From contig JAIQFX010000004.1 of NCBI GenBank assembly GCA_020073005.1, positions 49,554 through 113,553 on the forward strand: 64,000 nucleotides of DNA, given 5' to 3'. A program made the translations under genes and the position numbers. Positions within the stretch are counted from its first letter, which is position 1; every line of letters begins with the position of its first letter. Positions 1 to 11,844 of the stretch are shown here, in pieces. Under the pieces are notes generated by a model. It saw only the letters and a list, made by a program, of their open reading frames with translations, was not told the origin of the DNA and ran no database searches. Source of the stretch: Terriglobia bacterium. Lineage in GTDB: Bacteria; Acidobacteriota; Vicinamibacteria; Vicinamibacterales; CAVVIG01.

Positions 1-162
1 GCGGTGTTCAAAGCGACGCTCGTCGTCCTCTTCTTCATGCACGTGAAGTACAGCACGAAGCTGACGTGGGCCGTCGTCCTCGGCAGCGTCTTCTGGCTCG
101 GGATCCTGCTCGCGCTGACGATGAGCGACTACCTGACGAGAGTGTGGCGCACGTACGGATAA
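1..162 (+). CDS. Cytochrome c oxidase subunit IV (caa3/COX4-type), 3' end only
   Basis: The window opens inside a reading frame of 53 codons ending in TAA at 160-162. The visible C-terminus has a short transmembrane segment containing FFMHVKYSTKLTW, then a second hydrophobic helix and a short basic tail (SDYLTRVWRTYG). This two-helix layout with an F-M-H-V-K/R-Y-S motif is characteristic of the small prokaryotic subunit IV of aa3/caa3-type haem-copper oxidases, which helps assemble subunits I-III in the inner membrane. The start and the other cox genes lie to the left of the window. The family call rests on the motif and topology only. Confidence 0.75.
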   Translation, partial: AVFKATLVVLFFMHVKYSTKLTWAVVLGSVFWLGILLALTMSDYLTRVWRTYG

Positions 163-2437
<2,275 letters not shown>

Positions 2438-2535
2438 TCCCAAGGTCCACGTCGAGCGCTTCAGTTCCAGCGCGGTCTGAAGATTTTCATGCGCAAAGTG
2501 CAGCGCGGAGTTCTGGCATACTGAGCGCCACTCCA

Positions 2536-4482
2536 GTGCCGGACCCTCGACCCGCGGCTGACGAGACGATCGCGCTCCTCACGGCGACGTTGGAAGCCGT
2601 GCACGACGGTGTGCTCGTCGTCGACACGGACGGCCGGGTCATCTTTCACAACGAACAGTACCTGCGGATGTTCGGGTTCACGGCCGAGCAGCTGGAGCGC
2701 GGCGGCGCCGACGGCATCATCGCGGTGCTGACTCCGCAGATCGAGAACGTGGCGGAGCTCCGGGAGACGTCGCGCGCGCTGCGCGGCGACCCCGCGCTCA
2801 AGGTGCTGGACGTCGTGCGCTTCGTCGACGGCCGCGTGTTCGAGCGGTACGTCGCGCCGCACCGCATCGGCGACAAGATCGTCGGCCGCGTCGCCAGTTT
2901 TCGCGACATCGGCCCGGCGGTGCGCGCCGCCGACGCGGTCGAGCGGCACCGCGCCTACCTGGAGCAGGCGCAGGCGGTGGCGCACGTCGGCAGCTGGGTG
3001 GCCGAGCTCGACGGCTCCGGCCGGCTCGGCTGGTCGCTCGAGACGCATCGCATCTTCGGCGTGCCGCTCGGCCAGTTCGAGGGCACGAGCGAGGCCTTCT
3101 TCGCGCTGGTCCACGACAACGACCGCGACACCGTGCGCGCGGCGAGCGCCGCGGCGGTCGACGAAGGCCGGCCGTACGAGATCGAGCATCGCATCGTGCG
3201 CGCCGACGGGACGGTCCGCTGGGTCCACGAGCAGGCCGACATCATCCGCGACGCGAAGGGCCGGCCGGTGCGGATGATCGGCGTCGTGCAGGACATCACC
3301 GAGCGCCGCGATCTCGAGGATCAGTTCCGCCAGGCCCAGAAGATGGAGGCGATCGGCCGGCTGGCGGGCGGCATCGCGCACGATCTCAACAACGCGCTGA
3401 CCGCCATCGCCGGCTACGCGGAGCTCGCGCTCAGCGAGCTCTCCGTCAATCATCAGGCGCGCAGGGACGTCGAGGAGATCAAGCGCGGCGCCGAGCGCGC
3501 CGCGTCGGTGACCGCGCAGCTGCTCGCGTTCAGCCGCAAGCAGCTGATCGCGCCGCGCCTCTTCGACTTGAACGACACGGTGAGCGGGCTCGCGCGCCTG
3601 CTGTCGCGCCTGCTGGGCGCGGACGTCGAAGTCCGCACGACGCTCGCGGCCGCGCTGCCGTCGATCGTCGGCGACCCCGGCCAGGTCGAGCAGGCGATCA
3701 TCAACCTCGCCGTCAACGCGCGCGACGCGATGCCGCGCGGCGGACGGCTCGAGCTGACGACGTCGATCGACGAGGTCGACGAGGCGTTCGCGCGCGCGCA
3801 CGTGCCCATGCCGCCGGGCCGCTACGTCGCCCTGCGCGTGACCGACACCGGCCACGGCATGTCGCGCGAGACGCAGGCGCGCATCTTCGAGCCCTTCTTC
3901 ACGACGAAAGACGTCGGCAAGGGCACCGGGCTCGGACTCTCGATGGTGTACGGCACGCTGAAACAGATCGGCGGCTTCGTTTTCGTCGACAGCGCGATCA
4001 ACCAGGGGACGACGTTCCGGCTGTACTTTCCGCCCGCGGCCGTGCAGCCGTCCGCGCGGGCGGAAGCGGACGAGCCCAAGGTCGCCGTGCCGGCGCGATC
4101 GCATCGCGGTCCCGAGACCGTGATGGTCGTGGAGGACGAAACGGCCGTCAGGAATTTCGTGGCGTCCGCGCTGCGCAACGAAGGGTATCAGCTGCTGCTG
4201 GCCGCGTCAGCCGAGGAAGCCGCGCGCGTCCTGCGCGCGCACGAGGGCCCGATCGATCTGCTGCTGACCGACGCGATCATGCCGGGCAAGAGCGGCATCG
4301 AGCTCGCCAGCACGATGCTCGCGGAGCGGCCCGGCCTGCCCGTCATCATCATGTCGGGCTACACGAAAGAGTCGCTCAACGTCAGAGGACTCGCGGAGCC
4401 GGTCAACCTGCTGCGAAAACCGTTCTCGCCGACCGAGCTGCGCCGCCGGATCCGCTCGGCGCTTAAGCGCGCCGCCTCGTAG
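2536..4482 (+). CDS. Hybrid PAS sensor histidine kinase with receiver domain
   Basis: A soluble hybrid sensor kinase of about 648 residues. From N to C terminus it has a first PAS domain (around 10-125), a second PAS/PAC domain (around 140-260), HisKA with the phospho-acceptor H282 in [11 protein letters not shown], HATPase_c with N-box [10 protein letters not shown] and G-boxes DTGHGMS and GKGTGLGLS, and a C-terminal receiver with acidic pocket VVEDE and phospho-Asp D579 in [10 protein letters not shown]. No membrane segment is visible, so the signal is probably cytoplasmic, sensed through the PAS domains. The frame stays open far upstream through katG, but that part is antisense-type shadow coding. 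The start is uncertain: GTG 2536 is the first usual start codon before the PAS domain, while GGAG at 2507-2510 would suit a CTG start at 2521. Confidence 0.85.
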   Translation: MPDPRPAADETIALLTATLEAVHDGVLVVDTDGRVIFHNEQYLRMFGFTAEQLERGGADGIIAVLTPQIENVAELRETSRALRGDPALKVLDVVRFVDGRVFERYVAPHRIGDKIVGRVASFRDIGPAVRAADAVERHRAYLEQAQAVAHVGSWVAELDGSGRLGWSLETHRIFGVPLGQFEGTSEAFFALVHDNDRDTVRAASAAAVDEGRPYEIEHRIVRADGTVRWVHEQADIIRDAKGRPVRMIGVVQDITERRDLEDQFRQAQKMEAIGRLAGGIAHDLNNALTAIAGYAELALSELSVNHQARRDVEEIKRGAERAASVTAQLLAFSRKQLIAPRLFDLNDTVSGLARLLSRLLGADVEVRTTLAAALPSIVGDPGQVEQAIINLAVNARDAMPRGGRLELTTSIDEVDEAFARAHVPMPPGRYVALRVTDTGHGMSRETQARIFEPFFTTKDVGKGTGLGLSMVYGTLKQIGGFVFVDSAINQGTTFRLYFPPAAVQPSARAEADEPKVAVPARSHRGPETVMVVEDETAVRNFVASALRNEGYQLLLAASAEEAARVLRAHEGPIDLLLTDAIMPGKSGIELASTMLAERPGLPVIIMSGYTKESLNVRGLAEPVNLLRKPFSPTELRRRIRSALKRAAS

Positions 4483-4490
4483 CCTACAGA

Positions 4491-5114
4491 TCATCGCAGC
4501 GGTTTCAACCCCGGCGCCGCGCCGGGCGGCAGCGGCGTGCGCGCCGTATTCAGCACCATCGCCAGCATCGTGTAGTACCCCGTGAGGCCGAGCGTGTCGA
4601 TGACGCCCTGCTCGCCGAGCGCCGCGACCGCGCGCGCGTACGTGGGGTCGCTCACGCTCTGTGTCCGCGCCAGCTCGTCGCAAAGCGTGTAGACGACCTC
4701 CTCGTCGGCCGCCATCCTCTCCGGCCGCCGCCCGTCGGCGATCGCCTCGACGATCTCCGCGCGCAGGCCGCCCTGCAGCGCGAGCGCTCGATGCGCGTTC
4801 CACTCGTACTGCTGCGTCCACCGGCGAGCCGTCAGCAGGATCACGAACTCGCTGAGCCGCGGCGGCAGCGCGCTCTTGTAACGCAGGTAATCGCCCATCG
4901 CGCGCGCGCGGCTCATCACCTCCGGACTGCGCAGCAGCGGCACGAACGGACCCGAGATGTCCACCGATCGCGCAGCCTTGAACTCGGCCACGGCCCGCGT
5001 CTGCGCGTCGGTCATCTTGTCCGCGGGAATCGGCGGCATGCGATCCTGCGCGTCCGCCCGTCTCGCCGTTCCGGCCATCGTGAGCACCCCCATCGCCAGC
5101 AGCATCCAGCGCAT
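4491..5114 (-). CDS. Exported carboxymuconolactone decarboxylase (CMD/AhpD-fold) family protein
   Basis: About 207 residues starting at ATG 5114, which has GGAGG just upstream on the coding strand. Residues 1-23 look like a signal peptide (MRWMLLAMGVLTMAGTARRADAQ). The mature part carries the CMD core helix pattern, including EFVILLTARRWTQQYEWNAH followed by RALALQGGL. The CxxC pair of true AhpD peroxidases is absent, so thiol-dependent peroxidase activity is unlikely; a decarboxylase or dehydratase-like role cannot be assigned. It is convergent with the histidine kinase (8 bases apart) and divergent from the downstream membrane-PD40 gene. Confidence 0.8.
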   Translation of the reverse strand: MRWMLLAMGVLTMAGTARRADAQDRMPPIPADKMTDAQTRAVAEFKAARSVDISGPFVPLLRSPEVMSRARAMGDYLRYKSALPPRLSEFVILLTARRWTQQYEWNAHRALALQGGLRAEIVEAIADGRRPERMAADEEVVYTLCDELARTQSVSDPTYARAVAALGEQGVIDTLGLTGYYTMLAMVLNTARTPLPPGAAPGLKPLR

Positions 5115-5161
5115 CGGTCCCTCCGGGTTTGCCGACATCCTCGCACAGTTGATAATGACGC

Positions 5162-7972
5162 GTGCCTCGCCTGCGCCGCCTGTCACCATTTCTCGTCAAC
5201 CTCGCCATCGCCTCGGCCTGTCGCCTGCTCGTGCCGACCACGCTCGCCGAAGGCGGCGAGCGCTATCTGTACTACGTGATGAGCTGGTTCTTCCCGTTCA
5301 AGAGCTGCCCCACGTTCCAGTGTTTCAGATTCGCGCCGCCGCTCCTGGCGTCGTTTCTCCCGCTGCAGGTCGTCGATGCCTTCATCGTCACCGGATTCGT
5401 GTGCCAGGTGATGGCGGGCACGTTGATGTGGCACCTCGCTGAACGCCTGGGCGGCTCACGACGCGTGGCCGGTCTGACGACGGCCGTGTTCTGGACGTGC
5501 TGGGGACCGCTGCCGGCCTTTCACGATCCCATGTTGATCGCGGATCCGGTGCAGGCCCTGTGGGTGATGGCCGGACTGTTTCTCCTGATCGAGCGCCGGT
5601 ATGCCGCGGCGCTGCCGGTGGTCATCGTGGGCGCCGGCGTGAAAGAAAGCGTGGTGCTCGTGCCGCTCGTCTACGCCGCGTACCTGCTCCTTTCGGGCGA
5701 GTCTCTTCGCGGACGCCTCTTGTGGATCGGCGGACTCATCGTCACGCCGTTTCTGACCTGGGCGCTCGCGCGCCGAGGTCTGATCGGCGCATTCGATTAC
5801 CTGTCCGGTCCAGCGCCGACCGCGGGACCGATCGTTCCCAACAAGGGGTTGGCGGTGCTGTGGCCGACGATCGGCTACTGGTTCAGTCAGCTCGGCTTCT
5901 GGCCGCGCAACGCCGTCATTGCGGCGCTGTACGTGTTCACGGCCTTCGGCGCCGGCTGGATCTTCGGCGCGCTCGGCCTGGCGGCGGCGAACCGGCGTCA
6001 GCGCGCGATCGCCGCGGCCGCCGCGCCCGCGATGCTGTTCCTGTGCATGTACCAGGAGCCGCACCGTGCCATCCCGTCGTTTCCGTTCGCGATGGCGATT
6101 CCCGCGGCGGTGTACCTCGCGCCGCTGCCCGCGCCGCTGGTGGCCGCCGTGCTGATCGTCAGCGCCGCGTTCACGCTCCGCATGAGCGCCGCCGTCTCGT
6201 GGTTGCCGCGCATGCCAATCCTGCTGGCCTCGCTCCTCGCGCTCACAGCCGTCAGCGTGTGGTGGCGATGGCGCGACGCGCGATTCCCGCGCGGCGATCG
6301 CGCGACACCGGCCGCGCCGGAATCGGCCGGCGGCTGGTGGACCGCGACGGCCGTGGTCGCGGCGGCCGTGCTGCTCATCGGAGTGATGGGCCGCGACGTG
6401 GTCGTCGCGCGGAGCGCGACGCCATCGGCGCTCGCGCCGCCGCCGTCCGGCATCATCGCCGTCGACGCTGCAGGGGCGCCGGGACTCGCGGTGGCGCCGG
6501 ACGAGACGCGCATCGTCTTCACGGGCAGCCGCGGCGACTCGAACGCCAGACAGCTGTGGCTGAGCGCGATCGGATCGACGACATCCGAGCCGATCGCCGG
6601 AACCGAGGGCGCGACGGCGCCGTTCTGGTCGCCCGATGGACGCGCCGTCGGATTTTTCGCCGGCGGACAGTTGAAGCGCCTCGACCTGGCGTCAGGAGCG
6701 GTTCGCGTTCTTGCCGGCGCGGCCGAGTCCTACGGCGGCACATGGGCGCCGCGCGGAATCATTCTCTTCGCGGACGGATTGGAAGCGCGCATCCGGCAGA
6801 TTCCGGATACCGGCGGGGCCGTGACGGTCGCCGTCGCCGTGGATCCCGCGCAGCCGCGCGTGTCACATCGGTGGCCGCAGATTCTCCCGGACGGCGAACA
6901 TTTCCTGTTCACCGAAACCGGCCCCGCGTCGGGCGAAGGCGCGATGCAATTGGGCACGCTCGGATCGCCGCGCAGCCGTCAGCTTCTGAAAGAGGCGTAC
7001 GGCGCCATCTACGCCCGGCCCGGCTTCGTGCTCTTCGCGCGCGAAGGCTCCGTCCGCCTGCAGCCGTTCGATCTTCGGCGGCTGTCGATCTTTCCGACCG
7101 ATTGGCCGACGTCGCTGCCGATCGCGGTGTCGCCGGCGTTCAGTCGAGCCATGATGGCCGCCACCAGTCACGCGATCGCGTTCGTCACACGGGATTCGGC
7201 CGCGGCCTCGTCTCCCGTCGCTGCGCGCGCGCGGTGGTACGACCGCGCGGGACGTCCGCTCGACGATCCCGCGGATCCCGATCGTGTCGGGCGCGTGGCG
7301 TCGCCGGACGGCACGCAGGTCGCGGTGGTCCTTCGGCCGAACGACGGCGACCCGTGGGAGATCCGGGTGAAGCCGGCCGGCGCCGGCGCGGCACGCACGA
7401 TTGCCGCGGCGCTGACCGTTGCGGCATCGGTCACCAGTTGGTCGCCTGACGGCCGCTTCGTCGCGTACCACAAGGCGTACGGCCCGGACTTGGGCGTATG
7501 GGCCGCTGCGGCGAACGGGACCGGGACGATCGTTCAGCTGTTCCGCGGCGCCGAGCAACCACTGCACGCGCAGTTCTCACCCGACGGCCGCTGGATCGCG
7601 TACAGCGCCGTCGCGTCGGGACGCCGCAACGTGTACGTCGAGCCCTTCCCGTCCACGAGCCAGAGGTGGATGGTATCCCCGGATGGCGGCGAACAGCCGC
7701 GCTGGCGTCCTGACGGCGGCGAGATCATCTACATCGTCAACGACCGGTTCTTCATGGCCGTCGGCCTCCGCACGCAGAATGGGTTTCAGGCGGAGGGGTC
7801 GCGTCGCCTGTTCGACGTCCGCGTGCCTCGCACGCTCGAGGCGCGCTTTCAGTACGACATTTCTCCAGACGGGCGCCGCTTCATCATCAACGCGGTCACG
7901 GATCCGGAGCCGTCCGCGCGCGTCGCCGTCATCACGAACTGGACGCGCGCGATGAACCTCGGTTTCCGCTGA
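5162..7972 (+). CDS. Polytopic membrane domain fused to PD40 beta-propeller (copy 1)
   Basis: A protein of 936 residues with a GTG start. Residues 1 to about 420 are strongly hydrophobic with roughly ten membrane helices and recall GT-C or DUF2029-type membrane proteins; the run from CMYQEPHRAIP to PAAVYL is reminiscent of those. After a last helix near 395-415, the rest is a WD40-like PD40/TolB-type propeller with repeated SPDGR and SPDGT blade motifs. In Acidobacteria such propellers usually follow a Ser/Thr kinase and a transmembrane helix; here no kinase is present. The next gene is a paralogue with the same architecture. The catalytic nature of the membrane half is unproven. Confidence 0.75.
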   Translation: MPRLRRLSPFLVNLAIASACRLLVPTTLAEGGERYLYYVMSWFFPFKSCPTFQCFRFAPPLLASFLPLQVVDAFIVTGFVCQVMAGTLMWHLAERLGGSRRVAGLTTAVFWTCWGPLPAFHDPMLIADPVQALWVMAGLFLLIERRYAAALPVVIVGAGVKESVVLVPLVYAAYLLLSGESLRGRLLWIGGLIVTPFLTWALARRGLIGAFDYLSGPAPTAGPIVPNKGLAVLWPTIGYWFSQLGFWPRNAVIAALYVFTAFGAGWIFGALGLAAANRRQRAIAAAAAPAMLFLCMYQEPHRAIPSFPFAMAIPAAVYLAPLPAPLVAAVLIVSAAFTLRMSAAVSWLPRMPILLASLLALTAVSVWWRWRDARFPRGDRATPAAPESAGGWWTATAVVAAAVLLIGVMGRDVVVARSATPSALAPPPSGIIAVDAAGAPGLAVAPDETRIVFTGSRGDSNARQLWLSAIGSTTSEPIAGTEGATAPFWSPDGRAVGFFAGGQLKRLDLASGAVRVLAGAAESYGGTWAPRGIILFADGLEARIRQIPDTGGAVTVAVAVDPAQPRVSHRWPQILPDGEHFLFTETGPASGEGAMQLGTLGSPRSRQLLKEAYGAIYARPGFVLFAREGSVRLQPFDLRRLSIFPTDWPTSLPIAVSPAFSRAMMAATSHAIAFVTRDSAAASSPVAARARWYDRAGRPLDDPADPDRVGRVASPDGTQVAVVLRPNDGDPWEIRVKPAGAGAARTIAAALTVAASVTSWSPDGRFVAYHKAYGPDLGVWAAAANGTGTIVQLFRGAEQPLHAQFSPDGRWIAYSAVASGRRNVYVEPFPSTSQRWMVSPDGGEQPRWRPDGGEIIYIVNDRFFMAVGLRTQNGFQAEGSRRLFDVRVPRTLEARFQYDISPDGRRFIINAVTDPEPSARVAVITNWTRAMNLGFR
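6563..6684 (+). repeat. 122 bp tract identical to 9359-9480 (copy 1)
   Basis: Read by eye, these 122 bases match 9359-9480 without a difference, including all synonymous positions. The sequence on either side in the two paralogous genes differs frequently. The tract encodes one PD40 blade region beginning SAIGSTTSEP. This pattern fits local gene conversion or a recent exchange between the two tandem genes. Confidence 0.9.
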
Positions 7973-7984
7973 TAGACTGACCGC

Positions 7985-10774
7985 GTGCCGCGTCTGCGCC
8001 GACGCGTGACACCGTTTCTCGTCAATCTCGCCATCGCCGCCGTGTTTCGCGCGGCGCTGCCGACGACCCTCGCCGAAGGCGGGGAACGGTACCTCTACTA
8101 CATGATGAGCCTGTTCTTTCCGTACGTCGGCTGCCCGGACTTTCAGTACTTCCGATTTCTTCCGCCGCTCCTGACGTCGGTGTTGCCGCTCGAGGTTCTG
8201 GACGCGTTTCTCGTGACGGGCTTTCTGTGTCAGGTGCTCGCCGGCACGCTGCTCTGGCACGTCGCCGAGCGGCTGCACGCGTCACGACGCGTCGCGTTTC
8301 TCACGGTCTGCTGGTACTGGGCCGTGTGGGGTCCGCTCCCGACGCTGCGGGATCCGCTGCTCATCGCCGATCCCGTGCAGGCGCTCTGGCTGATCGCCTC
8401 GCTGCTGCTGCTGCTCGACGGCCGCTATCTGCTCGCGCTGCCCGTGCTGGTGTCGGGCGCCGGCGTCAAGGAAAGCGTGCTGACCGTGCCGGTCATCTAC
8501 GGGGCGTATCTCATCCTGTCGGGCGAAGACATCCGCAGGAGGATTCCGTGGCTGGCGGCGCTGATTGCGGCGCCGATCGCGTCGTGGGTCATCGTCCGGC
8601 GGGTGCTCATGACGGTGTTCCAGTACGCGTCGCCTGGCGACGCCGGCTACCTCTCGCATCCTTATCTTTTTGGCTTGTGGCTCAGGATGCTCGGCCCGTT
8701 CCCGCGCAACTTCGTCTACGCCGCCCTTTACATCTTCGCGGGATTCGGCGCGGCCTGGATTTTCGGCGCCGTCGGTCTCTGGCGGGGCGATCGCCGCATG
8801 CGCGCGCTGAGCGCGGCCACCGCTCCCGCGATGGCGTTCCTCGCCCTCTACCAGGAGCCGCATCGCGCGGTCGCCGCCTTTCCGTGGGCGATCCTTATTC
8901 CGGCGGCCGCGTACCTCGAGTCGCTGCCGTTGCCGCTTCTGGCGGCCGTGCTCGTCGTGAACGCGGCGTTCACGATCCGGATGAGCGCCACGGTCGCGTG
9001 GCTGCCAAGCGCCAGCGTGCTCCTGGCGATCCTGATCCTCCTCGTCGCCGGCTGTCTCTACCTGAAGCGCACGTCCGGCGGCCGGGAACGGACCGCGGCC
9101 GGCTCTCCGGCGACGGCCGTCCGCTCCGGTTGGTACACCGCCCTCATCCCCGTGGCTCTGGCCGTGCTGATGCTGGCCGTCGTCGGCTATCGCTTCGCAA
9201 TGACGCGGAGCGTTCGCGAAACCATGCTCGCGTCGCCGGACTCGGGCGCCATCACGGCCGACGACAGCGGAACGCCGGGCCTGGTCCTCTCACCGGACGA
9301 CACGCGCATCGTCTTCACCGGACGGGGCGGCGGCGTCGGCGCCAGGCGGCTGTGGACCAGCGCGATCGGATCGACGACATCCGAGCCGATCGCCGGAACC
9401 GAGGGCGCGACGGCGCCGTTCTGGTCGCCCGATGGACGCGCCGTCGGATTTTTCGCCGGCGGACAGTTGAAGCGCCTCGATGTCGCTTCGCGCGAGGTGC
9501 GCTTTCTCGCCGACGCGCCGGAGTCGCACGGCGGCACGTGGTCGACGCGAAGAACGGTTCTCTTCGCCGCGGGATCTGAGACGCCCATCCGGCGGGTCGC
9601 CGAATCCGGGGGCCCGGTCACGGCCGCCACCGCGCTCGATCGTTCGCAGCCGCACTCGTCGCATCGGTGGCCGCAGATGCTCCCCGATGGCGAACACTTT
9701 CTGTTCACGGAGGTCGGCCCCGCGCTCGGAGAAGGCGCGGTGCGATTGGGCGCGATCGGATCGCCGGAGAGCCGCCTGTTGCTGAAGGACGCCTACGGCG
9801 CGTTCTACGTGACACCCGGCCTCGTGTTCTTCGCGCGGGAGAACGCCGTCCGTGTGCAGCCGTTCGACGTGCGGCGGCTGTCGATATTCCCGACCGACAG
9901 GCCGACGTCGCTGCCGATCGGGGTGTCGCCGGCGTTCAGCCGCGCCGCGGCGACCGCGACCGCGCGCACGATCGCGTTCGCGCGACCGGATGCCCCTCGA
10001 CAGAACGCCGCCGAGCCGGCGCGCGCGCGCTGGTTCGATCGCGCGGGCGGTCCGATCGATCGCGTGGCCGATCCCGACGCGATCGGCCGCGTGGAATCGC
10101 CCGACGGCAGACAGATCGCGGTCACCGTGCGGCCGATCGACACAGGGCCGTTCGAGATTCATGCGCAGCCCGCCGCCGGTGGCGGCGCGGGCCGCACCAT
10201 CGTCACGAATCTGCAAGCCGCGAGCACGGCGACGAGCTGGTCGCCCGACGGCCGCGTGGTGCTGTACCAGACGATCTACGGAGAGATCGGCGTGTGGGCC
10301 GCGCCAATCGATGGCGGCGCGCCGGTGCGATTGTTTCGGGACGCCCTGCGCGCGGCGCAGGCGCAGTTCTCGCCCGACGGCCGATGGATCGCCTACAGCG
10401 CGGTCGACGAGCGGCGCGGTGGCGTGCGCACGGTGTACGTCGAGCCGTACCCGCCGACCGGCGATCGATGGATCGTGTCGCCTGACGGCGGCGGGCAGCC
10501 GCGCTGGCGCGCCGACGGACGCGAGATCGTCTTCGTCGTCGAGAACCGATTTCTTCTGGCCGCCGCCGTCGACACGCGGAATGGCTTCCACGTGGACGGC
10601 CCGCGGCGTCTCTTCGAAACGCGGGTGGCGCGTGCCGTCGACGAGCGGTATCAGTACGCGATGACCCCGGACGGCCAGCGCTTCCTCGTCAACACCGTCA
10701 CGAGTCCGGAGCCAACGGCCCGCGTCACCGTGATGACGAACTGGATGCGGGCGCTGAAACTCACGGACCAGTAG
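7985..10774 (+). CDS. Polytopic membrane domain fused to PD40 beta-propeller (copy 2)
   Basis: Tandem paralogue of the preceding gene, 929 residues, with a GTG start 12 bases after its stop. Both begin MPRLRR and share the block LAEGGERYLYY followed by an aromatic-rich loop. The order is again about ten membrane helices (residues 1-400) and then a PD40 propeller with SPDDTRIVF, SPDGRAVGF, SPDGRWIAY and similar blades. The membrane halves are clearly homologous but diverged, so the duplication is old except for the identical 122 bp tract. The pair is probably co-transcribed. The function is unknown; an envelope sensor or a glycosyl-transfer protein with an extracytoplasmic propeller are both conceivable. 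Confidence 0.75.
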   Translation: MPRLRRRVTPFLVNLAIAAVFRAALPTTLAEGGERYLYYMMSLFFPYVGCPDFQYFRFLPPLLTSVLPLEVLDAFLVTGFLCQVLAGTLLWHVAERLHASRRVAFLTVCWYWAVWGPLPTLRDPLLIADPVQALWLIASLLLLLDGRYLLALPVLVSGAGVKESVLTVPVIYGAYLILSGEDIRRRIPWLAALIAAPIASWVIVRRVLMTVFQYASPGDAGYLSHPYLFGLWLRMLGPFPRNFVYAALYIFAGFGAAWIFGAVGLWRGDRRMRALSAATAPAMAFLALYQEPHRAVAAFPWAILIPAAAYLESLPLPLLAAVLVVNAAFTIRMSATVAWLPSASVLLAILILLVAGCLYLKRTSGGRERTAAGSPATAVRSGWYTALIPVALAVLMLAVVGYRFAMTRSVRETMLASPDSGAITADDSGTPGLVLSPDDTRIVFTGRGGGVGARRLWTSAIGSTTSEPIAGTEGATAPFWSPDGRAVGFFAGGQLKRLDVASREVRFLADAPESHGGTWSTRRTVLFAAGSETPIRRVAESGGPVTAATALDRSQPHSSHRWPQMLPDGEHFLFTEVGPALGEGAVRLGAIGSPESRLLLKDAYGAFYVTPGLVFFARENAVRVQPFDVRRLSIFPTDRPTSLPIGVSPAFSRAAATATARTIAFARPDAPRQNAAEPARARWFDRAGGPIDRVADPDAIGRVESPDGRQIAVTVRPIDTGPFEIHAQPAAGGGAGRTIVTNLQAASTATSWSPDGRVVLYQTIYGEIGVWAAPIDGGAPVRLFRDALRAAQAQFSPDGRWIAYSAVDERRGGVRTVYVEPYPPTGDRWIVSPDGGGQPRWRADGREIVFVVENRFLLAAAVDTRNGFHVDGPRRLFETRVARAVDERYQYAMTPDGQRFLVNTVTSPEPTARVTVMTNWMRALKLTDQ
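9359..9480 (+). repeat. 122 bp tract identical to 6563-6684 (copy 2)
   Basis: Partner of the tract at 6563-6684. Identity starts at AGCGCGATCGG and ends at AGCGCCTCGA. Immediately outside it the two genes diverge (CTG versus ACC upstream, CCTGG versus TGTCG downstream). Confidence 0.9.
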
Positions 10775-10823
10775 ACGCCCGTGGTTGACGCGCCTCGAAG
10801 CCGCGGACTACTGTGAACCGTCG

Positions 10824-11831
10824 ATGAAACTCGCGTTGATCGGCTTTGGGTACTGGGGACCGAACTACGCCCGCGTGCTCCACGATCTGCCCGGCGTCGA
10901 GCTGACGGCCGTCTGCGATCGCCGCGACGATCGCCTCGCGCAGCTGCGCCAGCGCTACCCCGCCGTCGACGCCGTCGCGTCGGTCGCCGACGTGCTCGCC
11001 CGGCCCGACATCGAGGCCGTCGTCGTGGCCACGCCGGCGTCCACGCACAGCGACATCGTCCGCGTCGCGCTTGAAAGCGGCCGCCACGTCCTGGTCGAGA
11101 AACCGATGGCGCTCGACGGGGCCACCTGCGACGCGCTGGCCGATCTGGCGGATTCGATGAAGTGCGTGCTCATGATCGGCTACACGTTTCTGTACAACGC
11201 CGGCGTCAGGAAGATGAAGGAGTGCATGGCGCCCGAGGCGTTCGGCCAGGCGTACTACCTGCACGCCACACGCACGAACCTCGGACCGATCCGCCAGGAC
11301 GTGAGCGCCATCTGGGATCTCGCGCCGCACGACGTGGCGATCTTCAACTACCTGCTCGGCGAGCAGCCGCTCTGGGCCTCGGCGATCGGCACGCGCGTGC
11401 TGAAGAACGATCGCGAGGACATCGCGTTCGCGACGCTCGGCTATAAGAACGATGTCGTCGGCAACATCCACGTCAGCTGGGCGGATCCCAACAAGGTGCG
11501 CGAGGTGGTGGCCGTCGGCAGCCGCCGGCGCGTCGTCTTCAACGATCTCAACGACGTCGAGCGCGTGCGCGTCTTCGAGCGCGGGGTGGCCGCGACCGAC
11601 GCGATCGCCGATTCGTTCGGCGAGTTCAAGCTGCTCGTCCGCGACGGCGACATCATCAGCCCGAAGATCGAGCCGAGCGAGCCGCTCAAGACGCAGTGCC
11701 TGGCGTTCGTCGAGGCCATTGCCGCCGGCACGACGCCGCTGGCGAGCGGGCGGTTCGGCGGCGGCGTGATACGAGCGCTGGCCGCGATCGAGAAGTCGGT
11801 GCGGAATCGCGGCGCGGCCGTCGACGTCTGA
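10824..11831 (+). CDS. Gfo/Idh/MocA family NAD(P)-dependent sugar oxidoreductase
   Basis: About 335 residues. The N-terminal Rossmann fold is shown by LIGFGYWGPNYARVL, and the family catalytic EKP motif is E92-K93-P94 in HVLVEKPMAL. It probably oxidises or reduces a nucleotide-activated sugar at C3. It is the first gene of a four-gene unit with a hexapeptide acyltransferase, a GT2 transferase and a DegT aminotransferase, with gaps of 13, 3 and 5 bases. Oxidoreductase, aminotransferase and acyltransferase together are the WbpB-WbpE-WbpD (WlbA-C-B) logic for making 3-acetamido sugar nucleotides. ATG 10824 is chosen because it directly precedes the nucleotide-binding strand. The exact substrate is inferred. 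Confidence 0.88.
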   Translation: MKLALIGFGYWGPNYARVLHDLPGVELTAVCDRRDDRLAQLRQRYPAVDAVASVADVLARPDIEAVVVATPASTHSDIVRVALESGRHVLVEKPMALDGATCDALADLADSMKCVLMIGYTFLYNAGVRKMKECMAPEAFGQAYYLHATRTNLGPIRQDVSAIWDLAPHDVAIFNYLLGEQPLWASAIGTRVLKNDREDIAFATLGYKNDVVGNIHVSWADPNKVREVVAVGSRRRVVFNDLNDVERVRVFERGVAATDAIADSFGEFKLLVRDGDIISPKIEPSEPLKTQCLAFVEAIAAGTTPLASGRFGGGVIRALAAIEKSVRNRGAAVDV

Positions 11832-11844
11832 AGTGTGAAGGCTG

